NCBI RefSeq assembly: GCF_009707125.1
Contig: NZ_WLVL01000021.1
Span: 104,468-168,467, forward strand
Direction: 5' to 3'
Length of the DNA: 64,000 bases
DNA from: Arsenicicoccus cauae
Lineage (GTDB): Bacteria > Actinomycetota > Actinomycetes > Actinomycetales > Dermatophilaceae
Shown in pieces: positions 52,058 through 61,300 of the stretch. Below the pieces are notes generated by a model, which saw nothing but the letters and a program-made list of their open reading frames with translations, made no database searches and was not told the DNA's origin. Every line of letters starts with the position of its first letter. Position 1 is the stretch's first letter. The position numbers and the translations under genes were made by a program.

Positions 52058-52759
52058 TCAGAGTCCTTTGAGGTAGGGGTTGGCGGCCCGCTCGCGCTCC
52101 ATGGTGGTCGCGGGGCCGTGGCCGGGGAGGATGAGGGTGTCGTCGGCGAGCGGGAGGACCACCTCGCGCAGGCTGCGGAGCATGGCCTCGTGGTCGCCGC
52201 CGGGCAGGTCTGTGCGACCGATGGAGCCGGCAAAGAGCACGTCCCCCGCGAGCACGGTGCGCTCGGCCTCGATGGGCAGGCCGTCGGGGGTGCCGGGGAG
52301 CGTGAACATCACCGACCCCTCGGTATGCCCGGGCGCGTGCGCCACGTCGACGCCGAGCCCGGCCAGGTCGAGGTGCTGGCGGTCGACGATCGACTCGACG
52401 CGCGGCGGCTCGCGCCAGGACCACGCCCGCCCGAACTGCTGCCCGAACATCGCGAGCAGCTGCGGGTCGAGCGACGCGGCGGGGTCGGCGAGCCGATAGC
52501 GGTCGTCGCCATGGATGTATGCCGGAAGGTCGGCGTCGTCGCCCGTGGTGCACACCGGGGTCACCGAGTGGACGTGGTCGACGTGCCCGTGGGTCAGCAG
52601 GACCGCCGCGGGCTTCAGCCGGTGCTCAACGAGCACGGAGCGCAGCTGCTCGACCACCCCGATGCCCGGGTCCACGACGAGGCACTGCTCGCCGGCGGCC
52701 GGGGCCACGACATAGCAGTTGGTGGCGAAGGCCTGCGCGGGGAAGGCGAGTACGAGCAC
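52058..52759 (-). CDS. MBL-fold metallo-hydrolase, glyoxalase II-like
   Basis: A 233-residue metallo-beta-lactamase-fold enzyme with the zinc motif THGHVDHVHS near residue 57, and later GHTEGSV and LPGHGPATTM providing the remaining ligands. It resembles hydroxyacylglutathione-hydrolase-type enzymes usually found upstream of hisS in actinobacteria, where mycothiol would replace glutathione. The GTG start follows TAGGCT by 6 nt, consistent with leaderless translation. Confidence 0.9.
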   Translation of the reverse strand: MLVLAFPAQAFATNCYVVAPAAGEQCLVVDPGIGVVEQLRSVLVEHRLKPAAVLLTHGHVDHVHSVTPVCTTGDDADLPAYIHGDDRYRLADPAASLDPQLLAMFGQQFGRAWSWREPPRVESIVDRQHLDLAGLGVDVAHAPGHTEGSVMFTLPGTPDGLPIEAERTVLAGDVLFAGSIGRTDLPGGDHEAMLRSLREVVLPLADDTLILPGHGPATTMERERAANPYLKGL

Positions 52760-52851
52760 CGCGTCAGCCTACTGGGAGGGCGGACCGGGCCGAGCACGGG
52801 ACGCCGTCGGCGAGACGGGGCGCCCGGGCGGGGCCTGTCGGTGGCGTTCCC

Positions 52852-52857
52852 TACACT
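52852..52857 (+). promoter_or_regulatory. -10 box TACACT of the cyclophilin gene
   Basis: TACACT ends 7 nt before the GTG at 52865, so transcription would begin at the start codon. No ribosome-binding site is present, which supports a leaderless message. Confidence 0.55.
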
Positions 52858-52864
52858 CGTGCGC

Positions 52865-53683
52865 GTGACGAGGGAGCAGGAGCGCGCGCGAGCCAGGCGG
52901 CGCCACGACAAGGTCCAGGCCGCGCAGCGGCGCAGGGCGGAGCAGCGTGCCCGCACCCGGCGTCTCGTGGCGGTGGTCGCGACGGTGGCGATCGTGCTGG
53001 CGACGGTGGTGGGGGTGGCGCTGGCGATGCGGCCGCGCGGGGACTCGGCCGCCGCACCGTCCGGTGCGGCCTCCCCCACCGGCACCGCCGGACCGTCGGG
53101 GCGCTGCACGACGCCACCGGCGCTCCAGAGCAAGCCCAAGCAGTTCGGCGAGGTCCCGGACAAGGCGACCGCCGAGGGCGCGACCTGGGTGGCGACGCTG
53201 CGGACCACCTGCGGCCCGGTCACGATCGAGCTCGACGGCAAGGCCGCGCCGCAGACCGTCGCGTCCTTCCTGCACCTGGCCCGCGAGGGCTACTGGGCCC
53301 CCAGCCCCTGCCACCGCCTGACCACCGGGAGCCTGTCCGTGCTGCAGTGCGGCGACCCGACGGGCACGGGTGCGAGCTCTCCCGGCTACGGCTTCGGCAT
53401 CGAGAACGCGCCCGCCGACGGCGCCTACCCGCGCGGCGTCGTCGCCATGGCCCGGACGCAGGACCCCAACAGCAACGGCGGCCAGTTCTTCGTCGTCCAC
53501 CAGGCCTCGAGGCTGCCCACCGACGGAGGTGGCTACTCGATATTCGGCAAGGTCACCGGCGGGATGGATATTGTGGACCAGATCGCCGCGGCGGGGTCCG
53601 ACGACTCCAACGGCCGAGGCGACGGCCGTCCGAAGACCCCGATCAGCATCCTCGAGGTCTCCGTCACCAAGAAGAAGGCATGA
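52865..53683 (+). CDS. Cyclophilin-type peptidyl-prolyl isomerase, membrane-anchored
   Basis: A 272-residue protein with a basic, Arg/Gln-rich cytoplasmic N-terminus, one transmembrane helix (about residues 35-53), a Pro/Ser/Thr linker, and a cyclophilin domain from about 95 with TVASFLHLAREGYW, GVVAMARTQDPNSNGGQFFVV and YSIFGKVTGGMDIVD. It would catalyse prolyl isomerisation in proteins outside the membrane. A GTG two codons upstream is also possible. Its stop overlaps the ATG of the DUF349 gene (ATGA). Confidence 0.9.
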   Translation: MTREQERARARRRHDKVQAAQRRRAEQRARTRRLVAVVATVAIVLATVVGVALAMRPRGDSAAAPSGAASPTGTAGPSGRCTTPPALQSKPKQFGEVPDKATAEGATWVATLRTTCGPVTIELDGKAAPQTVASFLHLAREGYWAPSPCHRLTTGSLSVLQCGDPTGTGASSPGYGFGIENAPADGAYPRGVVAMARTQDPNSNGGQFFVVHQASRLPTDGGGYSIFGKVTGGMDIVDQIAAAGSDDSNGRGDGRPKTPISILEVSVTKKKA

Positions 53684-55317
53684 CTGTGTCCGATCAGCCC
53701 GAGCAGCCGACCACCCAGCCCGTCGACGCCGAGGTCGACGCAGCCGTGTCGTCCGAGGCCCCGCAGGCCGCCCCCGCCGAGACCGGCGTCGAGGCGCCGG
53801 TGCAGGGCGCTGCGCCTGCCGACGAGGCGGTCCCCGCGGACACCACCGTCGCGACCGAGACCAGCACCTCGGCGAGCGAGGGCAGCGACGTCTCGGCCGA
53901 GGCCACCTCCTCCGCCAGCGAGGGCGTCACGACGGACGAGCCGGCCGCCCCGAGCCCAGCGCCCAGCCCGGCGCGCGTGCCCACCCCGGCCGCCATGCCC
54001 AAGCCCCCGGCGCGTCCGGCGCCCGCGTCCCCGTCGGCCGTGCCGGCGCCGATCGCCCCGCCCGCCGGCCCGCCGAGCAACGCGGCGACCTTCGGACGGG
54101 TGGCCGAGGACGGCACCGTCTACGTGCGGACCCCGGACGGCGAGAAGGCCGTCGGGTCCTACCCGGGTGCGAGCAGCGAGGAGGCCCTGGCCTACTTCGC
54201 CCGCAAGTACGACGAGATGTGGGCGGCCGCCGAGCTCCTCTACCACCGCGTGCTGCAGACCAGCCTGTCCGCCAAGGAGGCCACCGACGACCTCGCCAAG
54301 CTGCGCGAGCACATCGGCGAGGCCAACGTGGTCGGGGACCTGCCCGGCCTGGACGCCAAGGTCGAGTCGATCGCCACCGCCATCGAGGCGCGCCGGCAGG
54401 TGGAGGCGACCGAGCGCGCCGCCGCCCGCGACCAGGCCCGCACCGAGCGTGAGGCCATCGTCGCCGAGGCCGAGCAGATCGCGGCCCAGGACCCCGCCAA
54501 GACGCAGTGGAAGGCCAGCGGCGCGCGCATCCGCGAGCTCCTCGACGAGTGGAAGAAGCACCAGCGCTCCTCCGTCAAGCTCGACCGCGAGTCCGAGAAC
54601 TCCCTGTGGCAGCGCTTCAGCGCGGCGCGCAACTCCTTCGACAAGGCCCGGCGCGTCTACTTCGCCGAGCTGGAGTCCACGCAGTCCGAGGCCAGGGCCG
54701 CCAAGGAGAAGCTCGTCGCCGAGGCCGAGAAGCTCTCGACCAGCAAGGAGTGGGGCCCCACCGCGGGTGCCTTCAAGCGCCTGATGGACCAGTGGCGCAA
54801 GGCGGGTCGCGCCGGGCGCAAGGAGGACGACGAGCTGTGGGGCCGGTTCAAGGCCGCCCAGGACGCCTTCTTCAACGCCAAGGACGAGGTCTCGGCCGAG
54901 GAGGACAAGGAGTTCCGCGCCAACCTGGAGGTCAAGGAGGGTCTGCTCGAGCAGGCCCGGGCGCTGCTGCCGATCAAGGACCTGGGCGCCACGAAGTCCG
55001 CGCTGCGCACCATCCAGGACAAGTGGGACGCCGCCGGCAAGGTCCCCCGCTCGGACATGGGGCGCATCGAGGGCGAGCTGCGCAAGGTCGAGCAGGCCGT
55101 GCGCGACGCCGAGGACGCCCGGTGGAAGAAGTCCAACCCGGAGGTCAACCACCGCGCCAGCGCCTTCGCCGAGCAGATCGAGCGGGCCCTCGAGAAGGAG
55201 AACAAGGCCCTGGACAAGGCCCGTGCCTCCGGCGACGACAAGAAGATCAAGGCCGCCGAGGAGTCCCTGGCCTCCCGCCGGGCCCTGCTGGAGATGGTCC
55301 ACAAGGCCCAGTCCTAG
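53680..55317 (+). CDS. DUF349 domain-containing protein
   Basis: A 545-residue protein. The first about 135 residues are a low-complexity Ala/Pro/Glu/Thr region, followed by an SH3-like segment (EDGTVYVRTPDGEKAVGSYPG) and about four to five DUF349 helical repeats, e.g. KASGARIRELLDEWKKH, FKRLMDQWRKAGRAGRKEDD and SALRTIQDKWDAAGKVPRSD. The repeats form long coiled helices. The function of DUF349 is not established; E. coli YicC-unrelated members affect DNA repair and stress. It is coupled to the cyclophilin gene. A DUF349 protein beside a cyclophilin and rel/hisS is a common actinobacterial arrangement. Confidence 0.9.
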   Translation: MTVSDQPEQPTTQPVDAEVDAAVSSEAPQAAPAETGVEAPVQGAAPADEAVPADTTVATETSTSASEGSDVSAEATSSASEGVTTDEPAAPSPAPSPARVPTPAAMPKPPARPAPASPSAVPAPIAPPAGPPSNAATFGRVAEDGTVYVRTPDGEKAVGSYPGASSEEALAYFARKYDEMWAAAELLYHRVLQTSLSAKEATDDLAKLREHIGEANVVGDLPGLDAKVESIATAIEARRQVEATERAAARDQARTEREAIVAEAEQIAAQDPAKTQWKASGARIRELLDEWKKHQRSSVKLDRESENSLWQRFSAARNSFDKARRVYFAELESTQSEARAAKEKLVAEAEKLSTSKEWGPTAGAFKRLMDQWRKAGRAGRKEDDELWGRFKAAQDAFFNAKDEVSAEEDKEFRANLEVKEGLLEQARALLPIKDLGATKSALRTIQDKWDAAGKVPRSDMGRIEGELRKVEQAVRDAEDARWKKSNPEVNHRASAFAEQIERALEKENKALDKARASGDDKKIKAAEESLASRRALLEMVHKAQS

Positions 55318-55415
55318 CCCGCCCCGTATGCCGGAACCGCCCGCCTGCCCGATCACCGGGAGGCGGGCGGTTGCGTCATACGACGACGGCTGGGGCACAA
55401 GGACCCGGACAACGC

Positions 55416-55442
55416 AGTTGTTCTAGTTGCACTAGAACAACT
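55416..55442 (+). promoter_or_regulatory. GntR operator overlapping the operon promoter
   Basis: AGTTGTTCTAG (55416-55426) and CTAGAACAACT (55432-55442) are perfect 11-bp arms with a 5-nt centre. The -10 box TAGAGT (55442-55447) abuts it and lies 6 nt before the GTG of the GntR gene, and TTGTTC in the left arm can act as the -35. The site is therefore a likely autorepression operator. Confidence 0.8.
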
Positions 55443-55453
55443 AGAGTTATCGC

Positions 55454-55807
55454 GTGCTCATCATCATCGACCCGGAGTCGACCGAGCCGCTCTACGGCCA
55501 GCTCGTGTCTCAGGTGCGCGGCGCCATCCTGCGCGGCGACGTCGGGCCCGGAGACAAGCTCCCCAGCGCGCGCGAACTCGCCTCCAGCCTCGGGGTCAAC
55601 ATGCACACCGTCCTGCGGGCCTACACCACGCTGCGCGACGAGGGGGCGCTGGAGCTCCGCCGCGGCCGGGGCGCCGTGGTCACCGCCAAGGGCCTGGACA
55701 CGGCAGAGCTCGAGCAGGCCGCCCGCACGCTCGTGGAGGTCGGCCGCCGCCACGGCCTCACGCTCCCCCAGCTCCACACTCTCCTCGACCAGGAGGCGAC
55801 ATCATGA
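55454..55807 (+). CDS. GntR-family transcriptional regulator, YtrA type
   Basis: A 117-residue regulator with an N-terminal winged helix (EPLYGQLVSQVRGAILRGDV, PSARELASSLGVNMHTVLRA) and a short C-terminal dimerisation helix (residues 80-112). This size is typical of the YtrA subfamily, which represses linked ABC-transporter operons. A palindromic operator overlaps its promoter and the GTG is 6 nt after the -10 box. Its stop overlaps the following ATG (ATGA), and the target ABC exporter downstream is destroyed. Confidence 0.9.
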   Translation: MLIIIDPESTEPLYGQLVSQVRGAILRGDVGPGDKLPSARELASSLGVNMHTVLRAYTTLRDEGALELRRGRGAVVTAKGLDTAELEQAARTLVEVGRRHGLTLPQLHTLLDQEATS

Positions 55808-56787
55808 CCGTCCGCAGCCCTCGACCTCACGTCGACCTGGGGGCCCGCGCCCGTCGGCGGACCCTGCTGGTCACCCTCGTCCCCCTGCTTGCCTGCCTCG
55901 CGGTGCCGGGTGTCCTGCTGCTCCTGTGGTGGCCCCGCCTGCCTGATCGGATGGCCTCGCACTTCTCCATCACCGGAGTGCCGGACCAGGTGGGCCAGGC
56001 CGCGGCCCAGGTCACCGGCTTCTACGGAGCACTCGCGGCCGTGGCCGTCGTCGGCACGCTCGTGCTGGTCAGCAGCCGGCGCGGTCCGAGACCGGCGGCC
56101 CTGGTGGCGGGCCTGGTCGCCGTCGAGGTCGTCCTTTCCTCGGTGTTCGCCCTGGTCCTGCACGCCCACCTCGACCTCACCGACCCGTATGCCGCCCGCC
56201 TGCCCGTCCCGTCGGCCGCCGTCGCGGTGGCACTGGGGCTGCTCGCGGGGTGGCTGGCAGCGCGGCTCTGCCCCGAGGGACCGGCCGCCCCGACATCCCC
56301 GCCGGCCCCCCGGCTCCGGCAGGAGCTGCCCCCCGGCACGCGCGCCGTCTGGGTCTCCCGCACGGGGCAGCCTCGGTGGATGACCGTGGTGCTGGTCGTC
56401 GGGGCCGTGGTGCCCCTCGCGCTCATGCTGCGGGACCGCGCGTGGTCCCTGGCCTGGGTGCCCGCCCTGGTCCTGGTCATCGGCGCGGCCTTCACCGGCT
56501 ACCGCGTGACCGTCGACGAGGCGGGTCTGCGCTGGCGCGGCCGTCTGGGCCTGCCCCGCGGGCACGTGCCGCTCGAGGACGTCGCCGCTGCCGAGGTCGT
56601 CCAGGTGGACCCCGTCGACTACGGCGGCTGGGGCTATCGCCTCTCCCCCGTCCTCGGCCCGGCCCTGGTCACCCGCGGCGGCTCGGCGCTGCGGGTGACC
56701 CGTCACGACGGTCGGCGGTTCACGATCACCGTCGACGACGCGGCGACCGGCGCAGCCCTGCTCGAGGCGCTGAGCCGAAGGCCCTGA
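55804..56787 (+). CDS. DUF1648 domain membrane protein with PH-like domain
   Basis: A 327-residue protein with a DUF1648 region near the N-terminus (WWPRLPDRMASHFSITGVPD), about five further hydrophobic helices and a C-terminal bacterial-PH-like domain (VPLEDVAAAEVVQVDPVDYGGWGYR). SdpI-like proteins of this type protect against toxins or sense membrane stress in YtrA operons; this assignment is by analogy. Its ATG overlaps the GntR stop, so it is expressed under the same operator. The 97 bases before the next gene show nothing special. Confidence 0.82.
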   Translation: MTVRSPRPHVDLGARARRRTLLVTLVPLLACLAVPGVLLLLWWPRLPDRMASHFSITGVPDQVGQAAAQVTGFYGALAAVAVVGTLVLVSSRRGPRPAALVAGLVAVEVVLSSVFALVLHAHLDLTDPYAARLPVPSAAVAVALGLLAGWLAARLCPEGPAAPTSPPAPRLRQELPPGTRAVWVSRTGQPRWMTVVLVVGAVVPLALMLRDRAWSLAWVPALVLVIGAAFTGYRVTVDEAGLRWRGRLGLPRGHVPLEDVAAAEVVQVDPVDYGGWGYRLSPVLGPALVTRGGSALRVTRHDGRRFTITVDDAATGAALLEALSRRP

Positions 56788-56884
56788 TCCCGGTACGCCA
56801 CCCCACCACCCACCACCCACCCTTCCCGACGTGCAGCGCACGATGCGCCGCACGTGAGTCCCGCACACCCTGATGGAGGTCCCC

Positions 56885-57079
56885 GTGGACAGCCGTGCTC
56901 TCGCCGCCCTCGCCCCCCTGGCGTTCCTCGCCCTGGCGCTCGTCCTGCTCGACCTGGCACGCAGCCGGGGCGCGCGCCACCTGCCCCGCTGGGCCTGGGC
57001 CGTCCTGGTCCTGGCCTCGTTCCCGTTGGGCCCGGTGGCCTATCTGCTCCTCGGCCGTGACCGGGGAGGCCGGGCATGA
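56885..57079 (+). CDS. PLDc_N-domain small membrane protein
   Basis: A 64-residue protein with two transmembrane helices (ALAPLAFLALALVLLDLARS and the segment ending LVLASFPLGPVAYLLLGRDRG) of the phospholipase D N-terminal type. It is often found in YtrA-type ABC operons as an accessory membrane component. The GTG at 56885 was chosen because GGAGG lies 5 nt upstream; an ATG 12 nt earlier overlaps that ribosome-binding site. Its stop overlaps the ATG of the broken ABC gene. Confidence 0.75.
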   Translation: MDSRALAALAPLAFLALALVLLDLARSRGARHLPRWAWAVLVLASFPLGPVAYLLLGRDRGGRA

Positions 57080-57544
57080 CCGCCGGGATCCGTACCCGCG
57101 CCCTCGGCATCGACTTCGGCGGTGGCGTCGGGCTCCACGACCTCGACCTCCTGGGCCGCGGTCGTGGTCGCCTTCACCGTGGGGCTGGGGTGCGCGGTCT
57201 ACGAGACGACCATGCTCCTCGATGCCCCGACGGTCCCGACCGTCCTGCGGTGCTGGGCGGCGGGGTCGGCATACCTCTCGCTCGTCGTCGCCGCCTCGGC
57301 CCTGGCGGCGGTGGTCGCCCGGGGCGTCCTGGCGGGCTTCGCGACGGTGGCCGGCACGCTCATGATCGGGCTCCCGCTGCTGGGGATGGCGCCGGTGCTG
57401 CGTCCGTGGGTGCCCACCCCGGCCCTCCCCCGCATCACCGAGACGCTCGCCGGACGGCCCCTGACGTCAGCCCTGGTGGCAGCGGCGTCATGCCTGGCCA
57501 TCGCTGTGCTCGCCGCGCGCCGCCGCCCCCTCCCACGCCGCTGA
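57076..57544 (+). pseudogene. ABC exporter: ATPase 5' end fused out of frame to permease 3' end
   Basis: From the ATG at 57076 the first about 25 codons (IRTRALGIDFGGGVGLHDLDL) resemble the start of an ABC ATPase, before its Walker A motif. From about 57150 another frame encodes hydrophobic helices (LVVAASALAAVVARGVLAG, LMIGLPLLGMAPVLRPWVP, ALVAAASCLAIAVLAAR) and stops at 57544, as expected for the C-terminus of an ABC-2 permease. One deletion of roughly two genes explains this. No functional ATPase remains, so the GntR regulon has lost its exporter. Confidence 0.72.
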
Positions 57545-57574
57545 GGGTGCGCCCCTGCGGGCGGGCCGGGGAGG

Positions 57575-58285
57575 TCACGCCAGCGCGGCCGCGGTGAGCT
57601 CGGACAGCCGAGACCGCTGCCGCCCGTCCTCGTCGAAGTTGTCGTCCGACAGCCACTGCTCGTAGGCCGGGCGCAGCCGCCGCCACTCCTCGTCGGTCAT
57701 GGCGTACCACGCGGTGTCGCGGTTGCGACCCTTGTAGACGACGGCGTTGCGGAAGGTGCCCTCGTAGGTGAAGCCGTAGCGCACCGCCGCCCGACGGGAG
57801 GGCTCGTTGAGGTCGTCGCACTTCCACTCGAGGCGGCGGTAGCCGAGCTCGTCGATCGCATGCCGCGCCATGAGATAGATCGACTCGGTGCCACCGCGGT
57901 GGTGCTGCATCTCCGGGGAGTAGAGGATCGAGCCGATCTCGATGGCCCCGTTGGCGACGTCGGCCCGCAGCCAGGAGGCGGTCCCCACCACCCGCCCGGT
58001 CTCGTTGCCGATGATGGCGAGCGGGATGGTCGTGGGGTTGCGCATCTGCTTGTGGACATAGGCGCCGAGCTCGGTCGTGGTGCGGAACGGCCCGGCGGAC
58101 ATGTAGGTCCACAGCGGCTCGTCGCCCTCGCCGCAGGTCAGCTCGAACATGCTGGGCACGTGGTCTCGCGTGAGGTCCACCAGGGTCACCTCATGACCCA
58201 CCAGGCGCACGTCGCGGGGGAGCACGCGCGGGTGCCAGCCCCACACGTCATCGCCGATGGGCTGGCCGAATTCGTTGCTACGCAA
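57575..58285 (-). CDS. GNAT-family N-acetyltransferase
   Basis: A 236-residue acetyltransferase of the RimJ/RimL type: VTLVDLTRDHVPSMFELT at the N-terminus, the acetyl-CoA region IGSILYSPEMQHHRGGTESI and the C-terminal YGFTYEGTFRNAVVYKGRNRDT are typical. The start is a TTG with a strong GAGGAAAG ribosome-binding site that overlaps the end of rel, 10 nt downstream of it, so it is probably co-transcribed with rel. Substrate unknown. Confidence 0.88.
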   Translation of the reverse strand: MRSNEFGQPIGDDVWGWHPRVLPRDVRLVGHEVTLVDLTRDHVPSMFELTCGEGDEPLWTYMSAGPFRTTTELGAYVHKQMRNPTTIPLAIIGNETGRVVGTASWLRADVANGAIEIGSILYSPEMQHHRGGTESIYLMARHAIDELGYRRLEWKCDDLNEPSRRAAVRYGFTYEGTFRNAVVYKGRNRDTAWYAMTDEEWRRLRPAYEQWLSDDNFDEDGRQRSRLSELTAAALA

Positions 58286-58294
58286 GGTCTTTCC

Positions 58295-60718
58295 TCACTG
58301 CTGCTCGATCTTGCGGGCCCCGCCGACCCGGCTGACGTCGAAGACCCCGTCGACCTTGCGGATGGCCCGCATGACGTGGTCGAGGTGGGCGGGGTCGCCC
58401 ATCTCGAAGGTGAACCGGAAGGTCGCCACGCGGTTGGTCGTGGTGGACGAGCTCGACGACATGAGGTTGACGTGCAGGTCGGCGAGCACGCGGGTGACGT
58501 CGGAGAGCAGTCGGGACCGGTCCAGACCGTCCACCTGGATCTGCACGAGAAAGACCGAGGACGCCGTGGGCGCCCACTGCACGTCGATGAGCCGCTCCGG
58601 CTCGGCCAGCAGCCCGGCGGCGTTGGTGCAGTCCCGCAGGTGCACCGAGACGCCGTGCCCGCGGGTGACGAAGCCGATGATGTCGTCGCCCGGCACCGGC
58701 GTGCAGCACTTGGCGAGCTTGACCCACACGTCGTCCGTGCCGACGACGACCACACCGGGGTCGGTCGCGCGCACGCGGCGGGTGCGCCGCGACGGCGACA
58801 CCGTCTCGGCGGCGTCCTCGGTCAGCCCCTCCTCGCCGCCGGCCTGCGCGAGCATCTTGGACACGACGTGCTGGGCGGAGATGGTGCCGCCGCCGACCGC
58901 GGCATACAGCCCGCTGATGTCCTGGTAGTGCAGCTCGCGGGCCAAGGCGGTCAGCGACTCGGCGGAGGTGAGCCGCTGGACGGGCAGGCCCTGCTTGCGC
59001 ATCTGCTTGGCGATCGCGTCCTTGCCGGACTCGATGGCCTCCTCGCGCCTCTCCTTGGAGAACCACCCGCGGATCTTGTTGCGCGCCCGTGCGCTCTTGA
59101 CGAAGGTCAGCCAGTCGTGGCTCGGACCGGCGTCGGGTGCCTTGGAGGTGAGCACCTCGACGACGTCGCCGTTCTCGAGGCGCGACTCGAGGGGGACGAG
59201 CCGACCGTTGACCCGGCCGCCGATGCAGTGGTGACCGACCTCGGTGTGGACGGCATACGCGAAGTCCACGGGCGTGGACCCTGCGGGCAGGCCGACAACC
59301 TCACCCTTGGGGGTGAAGACGAACACCTCCTGGGTGTTGATCTCGAAGCGCAGCGAGTCCAGGAACTCCCCCGGGTCGCTGGTCTCCTGCTGCCAGTCGA
59401 CGAGGGAGCGCAGCCAGGACATGTCGGTCTGGCCGTCGTCGGTGGGGGCGGAGGTGCCCGGGCCGTCCTCCTTGTACTTCCAGTGCGCCGCGACGCCGTA
59501 CTCCGCGCGCCGGTGCATGGTGTGCGTGCGGATCTGGATCTCGACGGGGTTGCCGCCCGGGCCGATGACCGTCGTGTGCAGCGACTGGTACATGTTGAAC
59601 TTCGGCGTGGCGATGTAGTCCTTGAACCGCCCCGGCACCGGCGTCCAGCGCGCGTGCATGGCCCCGAGCGCGGCATAGCAGTCGCGCACCGACTCCACGA
59701 GGACGCGGACCCCGACGAGGTCGAAGATCTCGTCGAACTCCTTCCCCCGCACGATCATCTTCTGGTAGACGGAGTAGTAGTGCTTGGGGCGGCCCGTCAC
59801 CGTCGCCTTGATCCGCGCCTGCGCGAGGTCGTGGAGCACCAGCTCGCGGACGCCGGCGAGGTACTCCTCACGCGCGGGCGCCCGTCCCGCCACGAGGTTC
59901 TCGATCTCGTCGTAGACCTTGGGGTACAGCGTCGCGAAGGACAGGTCCTCGAGCTCCCACTTGATGGTGTTCATGCCGAGCCGGTGCGCGAGGGGGGCAT
60001 AGATCTCGAGGGTCTCGCGGGCCTTGCGCTGGGCAGAGCTCGCCGAGACATAGCGCCAGGTCCGTGCGTTGTGGAGCCGGTCGGCCAGCTTGATCACGAG
60101 GACCCGTATGTCGCGGGCCATCGCGACCACCATCTTGCGGACCGTCTCCGCCTGGGCGGCGTCCCCATAGTGGACCTTGTCGAGCTTGGTCACCCCGTCC
60201 ACGAGGCGCGCGATCTCGTCCCCGAACTCGCGGCGCAGCTCGTCCAGCGAGTAGTCGGTGTCCTCGACGGTGTCGTGCAGCAGCGAGGCCGCGATGGTCG
60301 AGGGCGGCATGCCGAGGTCCGCCAGGATCGTTGACACGGCGAGCGGGTGGGTGATGTAGGGGTCGCCGCTCTTGCGCAGCTGCCCCCGGTGGCAGCGCTC
60401 CGCGACGGCGTACGCCCGCTCGACGACGCTCGTGTCGGCCTTGGGGTGGGTGAGCTTGAGCGAGCGCAGGATCGGCTCGAGCACGGGGTTGGCCGACGTG
60501 CGCCCGCCGAAGCGCGCGAACCGGGCCCGCATGCGGGCGGAGCCGGGCAGCAGGACGGTCGGCTCCGGCACCGCGGCGCCGTCGGGTGCGCCCGACACGG
60601 CGTCGGCCGGACCGAGGTCCGAGACGGTGGGGTCCGGCTCGGCGCGCAGCGCCGTCACCTCGGCGCCCGGGCCGGCACCCGGCAGGTCCGAACGGCTCCG
60701 CGTGTCCTGGTCCCTCAT
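58295..60718 (-). CDS. rel: Bifunctional (p)ppGpp synthetase/hydrolase
   Basis: An 807-residue RelA/SpoT homologue. Hydrolase domain: HD motif LLHDTVEDT near residue 145. Synthetase domain: [15 protein letters not shown] and [18 protein letters not shown]. Regulatory part: TGS domain ([20 protein letters not shown]), a ZFD/CC-like region with [16 protein letters not shown], and a C-terminal ACT domain. All hallmark residues needed for both activities look intact. The ATG is 6 nt after TAGGAT, so the transcript is likely leaderless. It lies between apt and the GNAT gene, as in other actinobacteria. Confidence 0.95.
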   Translation of the reverse strand: MRDQDTRSRSDLPGAGPGAEVTALRAEPDPTVSDLGPADAVSGAPDGAAVPEPTVLLPGSARMRARFARFGGRTSANPVLEPILRSLKLTHPKADTSVVERAYAVAERCHRGQLRKSGDPYITHPLAVSTILADLGMPPSTIAASLLHDTVEDTDYSLDELRREFGDEIARLVDGVTKLDKVHYGDAAQAETVRKMVVAMARDIRVLVIKLADRLHNARTWRYVSASSAQRKARETLEIYAPLAHRLGMNTIKWELEDLSFATLYPKVYDEIENLVAGRAPAREEYLAGVRELVLHDLAQARIKATVTGRPKHYYSVYQKMIVRGKEFDEIFDLVGVRVLVESVRDCYAALGAMHARWTPVPGRFKDYIATPKFNMYQSLHTTVIGPGGNPVEIQIRTHTMHRRAEYGVAAHWKYKEDGPGTSAPTDDGQTDMSWLRSLVDWQQETSDPGEFLDSLRFEINTQEVFVFTPKGEVVGLPAGSTPVDFAYAVHTEVGHHCIGGRVNGRLVPLESRLENGDVVEVLTSKAPDAGPSHDWLTFVKSARARNKIRGWFSKERREEAIESGKDAIAKQMRKQGLPVQRLTSAESLTALARELHYQDISGLYAAVGGGTISAQHVVSKMLAQAGGEEGLTEDAAETVSPSRRTRRVRATDPGVVVVGTDDVWVKLAKCCTPVPGDDIIGFVTRGHGVSVHLRDCTNAAGLLAEPERLIDVQWAPTASSVFLVQIQVDGLDRSRLLSDVTRVLADLHVNLMSSSSSTTTNRVATFRFTFEMGDPAHLDHVMRAIRKVDGVFDVSRVGGARKIEQQ

Positions 60719-60738
60719 CCCGCCATCCTAGGACGCGC

Positions 60739-61293
60739 TCAGGCCCGCAGCAGCGATGAGACCACGCGATCCACAAGCTGAGACCGCCCTCCCAGGGCGT
60801 CGATCTCCAGCACGAACTCGCACGCCGCGACCGTGGCGCCGCACTGCTCCACGAGGCGGCAGGTGGCCGCGGCCGTGCCGCCGGTCGCGAGGACGTCGTC
60901 CAGGACGAGCACCCGCTGGCCGCGGTGCAGGGCGTCCTGGTGCATCTCGAGCGTCGCCGAGCCGTACTCCAGCGTGTAGTCCTCGGTCACGGTGGCGCCG
61001 GGGAGCTTGCCTGCCTTGCGGACCGGCACGAAGCCGACGCCCAGGGCGTAGGCGACGGCAGCGCCCAGGATGAACCCGCGCGCCTCCATCCCCACGACGA
61101 CGTCCACCTCGCCGCGGTGGCGGCGGGCGATGTCGTCGACGACCTGCGCCAGGGCGGCCCCGTCGGACAGCAGCGGCGTGAAGTCCTTGAACAGCACGCC
61201 GGGCTGCGGGAAGTCCGGGACGTCCCGCATGAGGGACTCGACGAGCTCGGCGACGCGCTGCTGCTCGCGGTCGGGGTGCGGGCTGGTCGGCAT
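60739..61293 (-). CDS. apt: Adenine phosphoribosyltransferase
   Basis: A 184-residue purine-salvage enzyme joining adenine and PRPP to AMP. The PRPP loop is VLVLDDVLATGGTA near residue 130, and the family stretches DVPDFPQPGVLFKD and GMEARGFILGAAVAYALGVGF are intact. The ATG has an AGGAG ribosome-binding site 4 nt upstream. It follows secF by 7 nt in the conserved secD-secF-apt-rel order. Confidence 0.94.
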   Translation of the reverse strand: MPTSPHPDREQQRVAELVESLMRDVPDFPQPGVLFKDFTPLLSDGAALAQVVDDIARRHRGEVDVVVGMEARGFILGAAVAYALGVGFVPVRKAGKLPGATVTEDYTLEYGSATLEMHQDALHRGQRVLVLDDVLATGGTAAATCRLVEQCGATVAACEFVLEIDALGGRSQLVDRVVSSLLRA

Positions 61294-61300
61294 ACGGCTC

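Noticed and set aside
52519..53679. Upstream in-frame extension of the DUF349 protein by nearly 390 codons
   Set aside because: The extension overlaps the cyclophilin gene and the MBL gene in other frames. The ATG at 53680 overlaps the cyclophilin stop in the usual way.
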